Source: Branchiostoma floridae (lineage: Eukaryota; Chordata; Leptocardii; Amphioxiformes; Branchiostomatidae). From it: DNA of 64,000 nt. Shown piece by piece: positions 58,701 through 64,000 of the stretch (position 1 is its first letter; every line of letters begins with the position of its first letter). The notes beneath the pieces were generated by a model that saw only the letters and a list, made by a program, of their open reading frames with translations, ran no database searches and was not told where the DNA came from. The position numbers and the translations under genes are program-made. The stretch lies in the NCBI RefSeq assembly GCF_000003815.2, contig NC_049981.1, positions 20,076,789 to 20,140,788 of the forward strand, read 5' to 3'.

Positions 58701-61700
58701 TTATAAGCCTGCCTTGACCTAGTTCACACTGGCTTATGTTGAAATGCTTGATTCTGAGTATTATAACATAGATGCCAGTCTTTGCATCTTTTCCTCCTAA
58801 GACAACAAAACGTCGCTGGCCTAGATTCAAGGGTCAAATGTTCTTTTCTTGCACCTAAAGAACATAAACATGCATCCATTATGCCCCAAATTAAAAGAGG
58901 CCTGTAACACTATTTCTTTACTTTCTTTAGATCTGCAAAGAATGTATGGCTAGGTACAGAATGGTCACATTTCATGAAGTTGATTAAGAAGCTTCTGTTA
59001 GAAACACCTGTGGTGACTATGAAAGACCAATGTTATGGTTCTAAGAACGATACTACCCCATAACTTTGCAATGTTATTTTTGGCCGAAAGGGCTGTACAG
59101 TTGAATACATGTTAACTTAATCCGTATCAGAAAGGATTTCTTAAGGTGCTATTAAGTTCTTTCTAGAAGCTTTGTGATACCACCTCTGAACCTCGCAAAA
59201 AGAGGAAACTACCTGTTAGAGCGATGACCTAAAAAGTGTTCCAAAATCGTCAAATTCTTTTCCTTCGTCTTCATGGATTCAATTCTACAAACATAAAAAC
59301 TTTTATGGTAAGATGTAATTTTGAATGTCTAATTGACTTCTTTTACCAAATGTTTCTACTTTCCCCCTTGCTAAATCTAAGTCATAAAAGCTGACAGAGA
59401 GAATTTAATTGACCTGGTAGGATATCACAAAGAGCAAAGTATCACATTGGCATACCATGATAAGATTAAACTACTTGTATAGACACAAGTCAATGAGTCT
59501 TAATAAGTCAACTCCTCTGGCGACATACAAACGACATAACCATAGAGACAGCTACAAAACAGTATCATTGCAGCCCATCAATTAACAGGTGTAGGACACC
59601 TTACAGGTGTATCAAATCACCTGAACTGAAAGTTCCTGCTCCAGTTTGCGTGAATACAAACCACCGCAGTAGCTAAAGTTTATCTACACTGAGGGCTCAA
59701 AAATCTTAATTTTTTCAAAGCTACTCACAATAACACTTCATAACAATACTAACTGATTCTCAGCTAATGAAAAGTGACCGTGCCTATCTCCCAATCTCTC
59801 TGGAATGTACATAGCCCACAGACAGACAGGTTTACAATGCTTGTCTATCACAACTTTCCTACATGGTAAGATGTGAAAGTAACTGATCGATCTGTACTAA
59901 GATTCAGTAGCACAGGTATGAGTTATGCTAGGACATGTACATTAAACCCCTGTAGAGCAGTAGGGTTAAAATGCTGTTGGCCCAGTAAACTTAGACATTG
60001 CTGTCTTCAAACTTCAATTTAAGAACTTTAATCAAGTTTTCTTTGGCTATCTTCAAGTAAATCAGGGTACAGGTAAGATTTGTGAACAGATAGAAAACTT
60101 GTATCAGCTTGCTGAGATAACATTGTTCATTCTTGATTAAGTTGCTGCAGGTGGTTAAGCCTTATCTACAAATTCTAACTATGTTGATATTTATCTTGTA
60201 TGTAAGTAACATACTGGGAATCTTTTGACATCTAATATTAATAACACAAGATGATGGTTATGTGCAGCAACAACATGTCAGGATTTTGGTGAGTTGGTAC
60301 TGGGCAATCCCAAAAATGCTAAAATGTCTTACTGAAAGCAAGTGGTGACTTGGTTAGTAGCTTTTTGAGCAGAATGGGCAGATTTAAAACAATCCTTCAA
60401 TCACTCTAGATTCTATCTATTCTGTTTGTGATCTTTTCTTAAAACACAATAGGCGGCAATGAAAAAGCTGTTTCAGAGAAACCAACAACCTGTTCATGGA
60501 ACGTAACGCATCCCTGTTAGTCAACAGAACCATGTTTGAAGAGTGACAACATGTATAACTGATATCTGGTTGGGGGAAGGCAGATCACACAACACCTAGG
60601 CATGCTACCTCTCTACTGGCAACACTTGCACAAACATTGGGTAACCATACACTATGGGAAAAAGAAACGGCCACGGTCACAAAGAAAGGAGGGCAAGAAG
60701 TGGGGAGGCTGAGAAGTTGGAAACCGTCTACACCACTTCTCCCGCCTTTTTTGTAGTGAAGGGGCTGTGTTTGTACAAACATGGCTGGAGGATCTGGAGG
60801 ACACGTGAGAAGGTTTTGTGAAAAGGGTTGCCGCAGGAATCAGGTAGGGAACCAAACAACTCATGTTGTAACCAACACAGAAAAATTCGGCGGCGAAAAG
60901 CTTGAAAATTGTACATACTTTTTTAAACTTACGATCAAACCAAAACAAATCTGCACCAACATTACAGATATGTGCCAGAGATGCATCAAGGTTTAAAAGA
61001 AATAGATTTTGATGGCTTCCGTCATGGATATGGTCACAACAAGGTATGGCATTGTTAATCCCCACTGGAACTTGGAAGGCATTCACAGTTTGTGATATAC
61101 AATACAATGCACTACATTCATATGGTGACAAAACCATATATCTTAGAAAGGTATATGAGATGTCACAGAATTGATGTTACTACATTGTATATTACAATAC
61201 ATCACCTAAAAAGGCTTAAGTAACTCCTTTTGATCCATACAGGTCATAGTAAAAGAAAAACTGTCAACTGTGGCCATAAAGAGTTCTTTGTCCATGGAAT
61301 CGATGTGACAGACCAGTTCGTAAAAGTTTGCAATGTGTACATACACTGTAATGTTTGGCAAAAGAAAACACGTACTTGTTGTCAGATGTCAAGGGATATG
61401 CATTCCAATGTAAAACTACATTTGTTCAAAAGACAACCACAAAGCCTTCCTTTTCAGGCTTAGTTTACTTTCTACCTACTGAGGTAGACCTCTGATGCCA
61501 GATTTGTATTGATTATGAAGATAGATAGCACAATACTTGTACAAATTGTACAATCATGACTTTTAGAACACCTATGGTGCAAATGTATACTAGCATTTCA
61601 ATATACTGTAGTCTGCCCTATGAACAAACATGCTAAACAGATGTAATGTGACTCCAGCAATTTTACAAGTGTGACTCTTTTCAAGGTTTCTGAAACCACC

Positions 61701-63463
61701 CGTTATGGTAAATGTTTCACCATATTGAATGCTAGTCGGTTAAACAACAGAATTGTTTGTTCCATAATTCTGAAACGTGCTTCCAAAGGGGGGACTTCTT
61801 ACTCCTCTTTAATCATCATCATCAGTCGGCTGTGGAGCAGTCTATTACTCCTCTTTACTTAATAACTTACTTTACAAGTTCTAACAGAGATGAGATTGGT
61901 AGTTCTGTTGCAAGCAGCTGTAAACATCTTACTGCTGTCTAACCTTGACACAGATTTGGTATAAAAGTTCTAGCAATTCTGCCTTCTTGTTGTTCTCACT
62001 GAAGAAAAACATTCTATTCCTAGGTTTCTGGATCAATTTGCTTCTACAAAAGTATCTTTTGCTTGTGAACGTGAGACATGACTTCAAAGGGAAGGGAATG
62101 GGAAAGAAGACCCCAGTCACAGATGGCTGTGTCAGCTTTGGGCTCCTGCCAACCTCAGTACTGTGTGGAAGGCCCCAAGAACACCCAGGCAACTTTCATC
62201 TGGGTATCAGGAATGTTCCTGCCTTGTTTGCCATCAGGTCCCCTCACACAGTCCATGGACTGTATAATGTCCTGCCTCCTGGCACATTTACAATTTGCCA
62301 TCCTCTATAGGAATTTATGTTGCATGTAATATTTCACATTCTATCAGCATGCATTGAAATGATTGATCCATGGTAAAACTATCTTCTTAATAAGTTAATC
62401 TGCATAAGTTTAGGGACTGTTAATAGGACTGTTAAATGGTTCATATGAATTATGATATATATCATTACTATATGTACACACGGAGCCCTGAAGCCTGTTT
62501 ACTAAAATAAAAGAGATCTAAATGTAATCTAGATTTAAAAGGCATTCCTGAATTTTACAGCATCCATATGTAAAACAAGTAAAGAAATGCCACATTGTCT
62601 ACCTTACTTTACGAGTGTGAGAAACAATTTGCCCCTTACCTCTCAAGTCAGGTAAGCTGGGTACTTGAAACAAGAGGCTCCGAGTAGGAACACTCCAGAT
62701 TCTGAGTTCTAACTTGTTGTGCTTAACTTTATGACCAGATGAGTTGACATAGGAGTGCCTCATGTCATATCAAAGACATTTTCACAATAGTTATATGATA
62801 GTAACAAACTTGGTTTTCCTCACAGTAAGTTTCTTATGCTGATTAGGGAAAGTATGAGAAGTTTTCAACTTCAAGTTTGTGATTCCTAGTTAAGTTACAC
62901 CAAATCATGATCAGCATAACTTCAGGCTAAAATTGACAGCTGTAATTTTAACGTCAAATCTAAATGCTGACTATTATTTTAATGTTTCCAGTGTGTGAGA
63001 TACTCCTGAAATAAACAGGATCAGAAACATGTATCACTGACTTCAAACGTGTTTGTTGTAGAACGTGTTGTTGTGGACTTCGCCAGGTGTGAAAACTCAA
63101 GCAAACAAACCCTGTATAATTTTTCGTAACAGATGGTAGCAGAAACCAAACAGGAGGGGTCCGATGCCGGGGAACTCTGTTGTGGTTGTAAGATTGCACT
63201 TGACGTCAGTTAAATCAGACAGTTCGGCCCTCAGATTACATTATGTCGTGACCGACCAGGAGGTGAAAGTGTTGTATTTGGAAACACGAGCTCCAAGTAG
63301 TCCTACTGTGCTACACTTATAGACCAGCTACGAACGCAGACCGAGAGGGGCTCTATATCAAAACCACTGGTAAATGCTGGGTTGTTGCACTGTTAGAAAA
63401 CGGTACTTACATCTCCAGCTTATCGAGGATGTTCCTGTTCCTACTGATGGTCCTGGCTGCCAT
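28644..63463 (-). CDS. FAM149B1: FAM149B1 orthologue, 14 coding exons, 640 aa
   Basis: Exons: 63463-63411, 39443-39200, 35504-35365, 35038-34913, 33426-33265, 33096-32903, 32408-32293, 31880-31768, 31348-31145, 30813-30669, 30164-30045, 29733-29652, 29372-29223 and 28717-28644. All junctions are GT-AG and phase-consistent; the total of 1923 nt is 641 codons. Diagnostic stretches against vertebrate FAM149B1 as I remember it: LEIRGIS and HHPLPEKPED (human LELKGIT, HHPPPEKLEE); KVRYMFKEIDDMLYE and FPHLRICGAQL in the DUF3719 region (about 106-152); DGYVEEYLAYD (human IIEEYLAFD); and GLPPITP. The human protein is 582 aa. FAM149B1 is a poorly understood protein tied to primary-cilium signalling, and human mutations cause a Joubert-type ciliopathy. 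The C-terminal half is basic and Ser/Arg/Pro-rich, probably disordered. Exon 1 is separated by a 24-kb intron. Confidence 0.93.
29040..29170. repeat. Long foldback repeat in FAM149B1 intron 13
   Basis: The left arm (29040-29084, with tatccagccatattatagct) pairs with the right arm (29121-29170, with agctataatacggctggata) over about 45 bp with a few mismatches and a loop of about 36 nt. It is MITE-like; no target duplication was confirmed. Confidence 0.8.
29223..29372 (-). CDS. FAM149B1: FAM149B1 exon 13
   Basis: Residues 568-617; acidic patch EEMEDEEEWG. Acceptor tacctcccag, donor gtgagc, phases 1 and 1. Confidence 0.88.
29652..29733 (-). CDS. FAM149B1: FAM149B1 exon 12
   Basis: Residues 540-567 (ADTPFGLRRSSTPMG...). 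Acceptor gcttacag, donor gttagt, entry phase 0 and exit phase 1. Confidence 0.88.
30045..30164 (-). CDS. FAM149B1: FAM149B1 exon 11
   Basis: Residues 500-539, exactly 40 codons (phase 0 both sides), basic and Ser-rich. A 120-nt symmetric exon that could be skipped without a frameshift. Confidence 0.88.
30669..30813 (-). CDS. FAM149B1: FAM149B1 exon 10
   Basis: Residues 452-499 (PPHVLSPQLTSTYRIVN...). Acceptor atttcag, donor gtcagt. Confidence 0.88.
30924..31110. repeat. About 22-bp minisatellite in FAM149B1 intron 9
   Basis: Eight or nine degenerate units of the type gaggggaaatataaatact lie between exons 9 and 10, just 35 bp from exon 9. Confidence 0.8.
31145..31348 (-). CDS. FAM149B1: FAM149B1 exon 9
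   Basis: Residues 384-451, Arg-rich (SARGRVARLAPIPNYDRSR). Acceptor cttccgcag, donor gtaagg. The plus-strand open frame here is a shadow. Confidence 0.9.
31768..31880 (-). CDS. FAM149B1: FAM149B1 exon 8
   Basis: Residues 346-383, including MDYNALNGVMTITTKPIL. This corresponds to a conserved short motif before the variable C-terminal half. Acceptor ctgtgcag, donor gtaagt. Confidence 0.9.
32293..32408 (-). CDS. FAM149B1: FAM149B1 exon 7
   Basis: Residues 308-345 (EAEKQLAEMDFDDVESPLPL...). Acceptor ccttgcag, donor gtgggt, exit phase 0. Confidence 0.88.
32634..32768. mobile_element. Palindromic MITE, copy B
   Basis: The left arm atatcaagtcaatggatgg mirrors the right arm tccatcaacatgatatccc, with inner arms ggtttcaaactgcaata and tgcaatttgaaacca. 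It is related to 45380-45510 by arm and inner sequence. It lies in FAM149B1 intron 6. Confidence 0.75.
32903..33096 (-). CDS. FAM149B1: FAM149B1 exon 6
   Basis: Residues 243-307. Contains KRLGLPPITPN and the aromatic-rich AEIFAMIWSEVNSWI, matching the vertebrate segment KLGYPPIAP...VFDSVWCKVV as I recall it. Acceptor cctccacag, donor gtgaga. Confidence 0.9.
33265..33426 (-). CDS. FAM149B1: FAM149B1 exon 5
   Basis: Residues 189-242, including ECDGYVEEYLAYD. The strong donor gtaagt at 33264 (exit phase 2) fits exon 6. An alternative upstream donor (gtaata, exon end 33278), used with an acceptor two bases downstream, would also keep the frame and remove five residues. Confidence 0.88.
33859..33883. 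repeat. Hexanucleotide microsatellite (AAGAAC)4
   Basis: Four copies of aagaac in FAM149B1 intron 4. Confidence 0.9.
34650..34745 (+). mobile_element. tRNA-derived SINE-like fragment
   Basis: The segment tgggactggtgcaaaggctt, then ttgtgagttggatcccaggcc, has spacing and a box B-like run typical of a tRNA-derived SINE head. It lies in FAM149B1 intron 4, antisense to the gene. Confidence 0.5.
34913..35038 (-). CDS. FAM149B1: FAM149B1 exon 4
   Basis: Residues 147-188 (ICGAQLLEPQDQGFRHIP...), continuing FPHLR of exon 3 as in vertebrates. Acceptor ctatcccag, donor gtaagt. Confidence 0.9.
35365..35504 (-). CDS. FAM149B1: FAM149B1 exon 3 (DUF3719 core)
   Basis: Residues 100-146: QKVRYMFKEIDDMLYEGRQ, then CKEWVSMFPHLR, the most conserved block of the FAM149 family. 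Acceptor tttttgcag, donor gtgaga. Confidence 0.93.
35851..35940. repeat. Foldback repeat, about 40-bp arms
   Basis: The arms cttcccaagattgtcttgag and gaagacaatcttgagaagg are inverted repeats. The similarity continues inward with mismatches (gttaaatat/atattaac), leaving little loop. It lies in FAM149B1 intron 2 and is MITE-like. Confidence 0.75.
36713..36895 (+). mobile_element. tRNA-derived SINE-like element
   Basis: The head ggctgagcggttaggctagc, then atcacatgttcaatttatgg (degenerate box A and box B), is followed by tgtccttgggaaaggcagtt. This tail motif is shared with the elements near 11860, 38330 and 57400. Confidence 0.7.
37135..37486. mobile_element. MITE rich in GGTGCAC, 352 bp
   Basis: The ends caggactcgaaattca and (reverse complement of the right end) cagggctcaaaata are imperfect inverted repeats, flanked on both sides by the direct repeat gctat (37130-37134 and 37487-37491). 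The interior is dominated by gggtgcacc words on both strands. A related end (tgaattttcgagccctg) recurs at about 39067-39083 beside similar gtgcacc sequence. The superfamily is not identified. Confidence 0.7.
38330..38490 (-). mobile_element. tRNA-derived SINE-like element
   Basis: On the minus strand: gtagtggcatcactggtgga, then ggtcacaggtctgattcctgg, resembling tRNA A and B boxes. A tail follows with ttcttggaaaaggtcactta. Confidence 0.65.
38594..38810. mobile_element. MITE with CGCGG-type subrepeats, about 217 bp
   Basis: The ends agtactgtaaatgg and (reverse complement) agtattactgtaaaggc form inverted termini. The interior carries repeated words ttaagttcgcgg, ttttcgcggtgga and, inverted, accgcaaacat. 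This is a recognisable type of palindromic MITE found widely in invertebrate genomes; naming the family would need a repeat library. Confidence 0.75.
39200..39443 (-). CDS. FAM149B1: FAM149B1 exon 2
   Basis: Residues 19-99, beginning RGISRGSQVISHHPLPEKPE and ending SVYSFGED, with a Ser-rich middle. Acceptor ttctgtacag, donor gtgagt, exit phase 0. Confidence 0.92.
44708..44773. repeat. 33-bp tandem duplication
   Basis: The unit ttgtgtataaatacaaaaca followed by aaaacataaaaat occurs twice in direct succession, with identical copies. Confidence 0.9.
45380..45510. mobile_element. Palindromic MITE, copy A
   Basis: The arms tatttagggatatcaagtcg(atgga) and (tccat)cgacttgatatccctaaata are perfect over 25 bp. 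They extend outward through imperfect tttttaaaaaca-type ends to about 40 bp. The inner sequence (caatattgaaatactgcaat) is also partly palindromic. It is the same family as 32634-32768. Confidence 0.85.
46089..46250 (+). mobile_element. tRNA-derived SINE-like element
   Basis: The head ctgtatctcaattggtagca (box A-like), then agcctggaattcaaggggg (box B-like). The downstream part actgctcctcaaacagcaag, then gaaacttgctatcttatg, recurs in altered form at about 32200-32240. Confidence 0.6.
47816..47879. repeat. (CA)n dinucleotide microsatellite with GA interruptions
   Basis: About 64 bp of cacaca interrupted regularly by cagaca. Confidence 0.95.
51545..55085 (-). mobile_element. Near full-length CR1/L2-type non-LTR retrotransposon
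   Basis: The element carries one uninterrupted endonuclease-reverse transcriptase ORF (51766-54495). Its 3' part runs about 220 bp to a tgtatgta-rich tail and an AATAAA motif (51549-51554). The 5' boundary is uncertain; I place it near 55085 because the 17-mer tacagcaggccccgagt occurs both there and at 54448-54464. No target-site duplication was established. It lies in FAM149B1 intron 1, in the same orientation as the gene. Confidence 0.75.
51766..54495 (-). CDS. Endonuclease-reverse transcriptase (LINE ORF2)
   Basis: 909 codons without interruption, starting at the ATG at 54495. The N-terminal quarter is an apurinic-type endonuclease: LLSNARSLLNK (about 28-38), AVISETWF (about 54-61), GDFNRCD and MSDHNTVL. 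The central part is the reverse transcriptase: DFSKAFDRIDH, SGVPQGTKLGPILFLVYVND and the catalytic WKYVDDLSL. The C-terminus has EYAAPVWHPGLT and ERIQKRALRIILG, typical of Jockey/CR1/L2-group elements. Length is normal for an ORF2. The preserved catalytic motifs and frame suggest recent insertion. No gag-like ORF1 was seen upstream. Confidence 0.93.
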   Translation of the reverse strand: MTEIDIIKYRHSGPAVMLHLCCTAPSFLLSNARSLLNKMDDLSDSLNSYGIDIAVISETWFTHEHPPECTHIDGFNLFSICRKESRGGGVAIYVKDSIHAEIIDFIEIPTELECLWVWAKPFWLPRSIANIAICAVYNPPASPSQELLRRHIIDSIDKINTRYPLAGICVLGDFNRCDISNILNGAQLKQLVRQPTRGEAILDLIITNLKPFYQIPRIEEPLGMSDHNTVLWFPSDYKAINTKTRSKIRPFKDSEVRSFGRWISSHPWIEVFDAHDIQTKANIFYKTLQSRIDHHFPMKSVVKHNTDKEWITPHIKSLIKKRQQAFHSGNMALYRKLRNSVNRLCIEARKRYYVCKIHVLKKENPARWHVCLRNILNSKRSVSVSVPSSTPLTDNDIANVINHHFSDIVNELPCLDLESLPSYLPSPSKPPHIHSYEVHEILKRLDARKSCGPDNISPKIVKTFAVEFSEILAHIFNCSLEEGRVPKQWKEAIIAPIPKKVPASVEHLRPISLTSVFMKTFESFISKWIFQDIDKILDPNQYGSRKGRSSVHYLISMIDSILRGAETPKSIHTVLLTDFSKAFDRIDHTILIRKLLTCGVRTCILPWLCDFLTERTQCVRYRGVISSWEKIASGVPQGTKLGPILFLVYVNDAMQFFLDRWKYVDDLSLKESRLFSEESSMQTTINQLDTWSSENRMTLNDDKCKLMCISFMKDPPLPPVLLLNGKALEYTEDACILGIWMSADLKWGKHTNVIIKKGSCRLFLLKKLKRFGVCTEDLCEIYLLYVRPIMEYAAPVWHPGLTCQQSDALERIQKRALRIILGSEYTCYTEALCRLNMNTLKARREFLCLKFAKSMFNSPIFRSWLPATRNEVHNRDLKRGLELSIPFARHDRYRNSAIPYLSTLLNTDL
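57370..57560 (-). mobile_element. tRNA-derived SINE-like element
   Basis: On the minus strand: gtgatagggttggtgacttg, then ttctgggtttgaatcccta (good box B), then gtgttcttgggaaatgcactt. This is the clearest SINE head in the window. Confidence 0.75.
58257..58527. repeat. Tandem duplication, about 113-bp period, about 2.3 copies
   Basis: tgaccaggaagcttgttatg recurs at 58301 and 58414, ctccttcaggactatcaaaa at 58258 and 58369, and gtcaaacaaacaaacaata at 58391 and about 58507. Copies are nearly identical, so the duplication is recent. Confidence 0.85.
63411..63463 (-). CDS. FAM149B1: FAM149B1 exon 1 (start codon)
   Basis: The ATG at 63463-63461 starts MAARTISRNRNILDKLE, followed by a codon split AT|A. 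The donor is gtaagt at 63410. Joined to exon 2 it gives LEIRGIS, which supports this distant exon despite the 24-kb intron. Confidence 0.9.
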
Positions 63464-63736
63464 GATTAGAGGCTAGATCGGCGCCGGTTGTCGCCGGGGT
63501 CGGCCTCCGGACAGGTCTCTCCCCGTCTCATCTCAAGCAACCCGCGCTCTGCCTGCTCGGAAAACTGGAGTCCACAACTGCATCAAAACGCCATTATATC
63601 GACACAGCAACCTCTATAACGCTTTGTAAAAATGTCTACTGTGTGTAGAATCTACTGAGGGTCACGTTTGAAACCGGAAAAACCTTGTTTTCCAGAGTTT
63701 TGGAGAGCTTGCCAAGAATTCGTTCTTACTAAACAA

Positions 63737-63747
63737 ACAAAATGGCG
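63737..63747 (+). promoter_or_regulatory. YY1-like motif
   Basis: acaaaatggcg matches the YY1 consensus core (aaaatggcg). It lies immediately beside the ZNF143-like site. Confidence 0.45.
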
Positions 63748-63750
63748 AAA

Positions 63751-63779
63751 ACTAGAAGTTACCAGCATGCTTTGCGGGA
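63751..63779 (+). promoter_or_regulatory. ZNF143/Staf-type binding site
   Basis: Starts actagaagtt and continues accagcatgctttgcggga. It closely follows the vertebrate ZNF143 promoter element (ACTACAA, then TTCCCAGCATGC, then TTGCG) over about 28 positions with a few mismatches. It lies about 290 bp upstream of the FAM149B1 ATG, where such sites are found in vertebrate, often bidirectional, promoters. Confidence 0.65.
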
Positions 63780-64000
63780 CGAGCAGAAGGAAACCAAGAC
63801 CTCACATTTCCCTATATCTACTTCCCTAATGATTATATTGGCACAATTGAGGAGATACTAGTGCCTTTGTCTGTCAGCAAATGCCATGTGAACCAAAATT
63901 ATTTACAAATTCTATTACCTTTGTATCTTTCTAGAGCAACAGTTTTATCACAATGACTATATTTGAGTTATAAAACGGTCCAGGTGAACCTGACTTGGGA

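Larger units (their letters stand above)
39444..63410 (-). other. FAM149B1: FAM149B1 intron 1 (24 kb)
   Basis: An AT-rich intron carrying a LINE (about 51545-55085), MITE copy A (45380), SINE-like pieces (46089 and 57370), microsatellites and tandem duplications. No additional FAM149B1 exon was needed to connect exons 1 and 2 in phase. An open frame at 39752-40042 (minus) has protein-like composition but no splice context. Confidence 0.7.
63464..64000 (-). promoter_or_regulatory. FAM149B1: FAM149B1 5' flank / promoter region
   Basis: A CpG-containing stretch immediately upstream of the start codon (63464-63560), with no TATA box, as expected for a housekeeping promoter. It contains the ZNF143-like and YY1-like sites. 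A plus-strand micro-ORF (ATG at 63742, 39 codons) overlaps those sites and is probably incidental. Confidence 0.5.

Noticed and set aside
60652-61137. 161-codon minus-strand frame, and a plus-strand ATG exon at 60781 with donor gtaggg
   Set aside because: No matching acceptor in phase could be found for the plus exon, and the minus frame lacks splice context and recognisable domains. Both lie in FAM149B1 intron 1.
63742-63861. 39-codon ORF starting ATGGCGAAAACTAGAAG upstream of FAM149B1
   Set aside because: The ATG is better explained as the core of a YY1 motif beside a ZNF143 site, and the peptide is short and unrecognised.

Overview
This is a eukaryotic genomic window. It has long introns, GT-AG splice sites, tRNA-derived SINE-like repeats, one full-length non-LTR retrotransposon ORF and a 100-base assembly gap (N run). 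The gene content (an FAM149B1 orthologue, a BTB-kelch gene, a KCTD-type gene and a Ser/Thr-rich membrane mucin) and the repeat style fit an invertebrate deuterostome, most likely a lancelet (Branchiostoma). That assignment is inference; no species marker was checked.

Layout. (1) 1-675, plus: a 42-bp minisatellite, then the terminal coding exon of an unidentified gene that starts before the window, followed by AT-rich 3'UTR-like sequence. (2) 3200-3722, plus: a GC-richer segment with one open exon-like ORF and a TATA box followed by a strong splice donor. (3) 7843-10209, plus: a three-exon BTB-kelch gene, 493 aa as assembled here, closest in my recollection to KLHL42/KLHL15. (4) 13028-21482, minus: a four-exon type I membrane mucin, 586 aa, with a signal peptide, a Thr/Ser-rich ectodomain carrying 12-residue repeats, one membrane span, and a short tail holding NPVY and YSML sorting-type motifs. 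Its 5.5-kb second intron is largely a TTAA-flanked transposon with 28-bp perfect inverted ends, itself filled with tandem arrays, direct repeats and a LINE remnant. (5) 24292-25175, minus: a two-exon KCTD-type T1/BTB gene, 137 aa. A candidate divergent first exon lies at 25651. (6) 28644-63463, minus: a complete 14-exon FAM149B1 orthologue, 640 aa. All 13 splice junctions agree in phase, and the exon 1/exon 2 junction gives LEIRGI, matching the vertebrate LELKGI as I recall it. Its 24-kb first intron holds an uninterrupted 909-codon endonuclease-reverse transcriptase ORF. About 290 bp upstream of the start codon is a good match to the ZNF143/Staf promoter element, next to a YY1-like site.

The genes do not form a functional cluster. 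FAM149B1 is linked in humans to primary cilia (Joubert-type ciliopathy). Kelch-BTB and KCTD proteins are typically cullin-3 adaptors. The mucin is probably a cell-surface glycoprotein whose tail could drive endocytosis.

Splice structures were read by eye from ORF continuity, phase and consensus sites. No alignment or transcript data were available.
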